Source: Pirellulales bacterium (GTDB lineage Bacteria; Planctomycetota; Planctomycetia; Pirellulales; Thermoguttaceae). From it: 16,216 nt of DNA. The stretch is taken from NCBI GenBank assembly GCA_030617125.1, contig JAUWWA010000004.1:1-16216 (forward strand), read 5' to 3'. The notes under the pieces are model-generated. The model saw only the letters and a program-made list of their open reading frames with translations. It was not told the DNA's origin and did no database searches. Of the stretch, positions 16,125 through 16,216 are shown piece by piece; the stretch's first letter is position 1; each line of letters starts with the position of its first letter. The position numbers and the translations under genes are program-made.

Positions 16125-16216
16125 GACGCCGCCCGAAGGACTTTATCCCACGGAATCGCGAAAAATCCCGCCGGACTCCGTCCCACGAGGTTACCCATGC
16201 CGTCGTTCGCTAAAAA

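Noticed and set aside
1..16216. CRISPR array
   Set aside because: No regularly spaced direct repeats were seen. The only repeated protein-coding units are the kelch repeats.

Overview
The window looks like chromosomal DNA of a planctomycete, probably in or near the Pirellulales. This is inferred from high GC, a secreted kelch-type protein with a PEP-CTERM sorting tail, a fragment resembling planctomycete ECF sigma factors, and a conserved planctomycete-type hypothetical C-terminus (PVNPVTAKPF region). No database search was possible, so the lineage is an inference.

Positions 1-11235, minus strand: one long, tightly packed transport operon. It reads from about 11200 down past position 1. A good promoter (TTGAAT, 17 bp, TATCAT) at 11207-11235 precedes a short, probably broken secreted-peptide ORF (11171-11016). 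Then come an RND permease (10913-7710), a 148-aa lipoprotein that is only the C-terminal part of an RND adaptor (7675-7229), a second RND permease (7207-4055), a lipoprotein with a C-terminal PepSY domain (3974-2859), a second lipoprotein with a near-identical leader (2770-1817), a membrane-fusion protein with an embedded peptidoglycan-binding domain (1767-34), and the first 11 codons of a further gene overlapping at TAATG. Gaps are 21-88 bp. The set implies a cell-envelope export system combining two RND pumps, adaptors and probably a MacB-like ABC unit. No outer-membrane channel is visible.

Positions 11378-13185: a 336-bp internally deleted IS66-type element, a gene-free stretch, and a six-to-seven-repeat kelch/PEP-CTERM secreted protein on the minus strand.

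Positions 13186-14644: a non-coding and mobile-DNA zone. It holds inverted repeats resembling insertion-sequence ends, a tRNA-Met gene cut off exactly after its anticodon loop, and a 749-bp internally deleted ISAs1-family element with clear terminal inverted repeats and a perfect 10-bp target duplication.

Positions 14848-16216: a plus-strand winged-helix regulator with a C-terminal cysteine cluster (SufR/COG2345-like), facing a minus-strand chimeric pseudogene that joins ECF sigma region 2 to the tail of an unrelated planctomycete protein. The right part is thus a rearranged zone of deletion derivatives and fusions, in contrast to the intact transport operon on the left.
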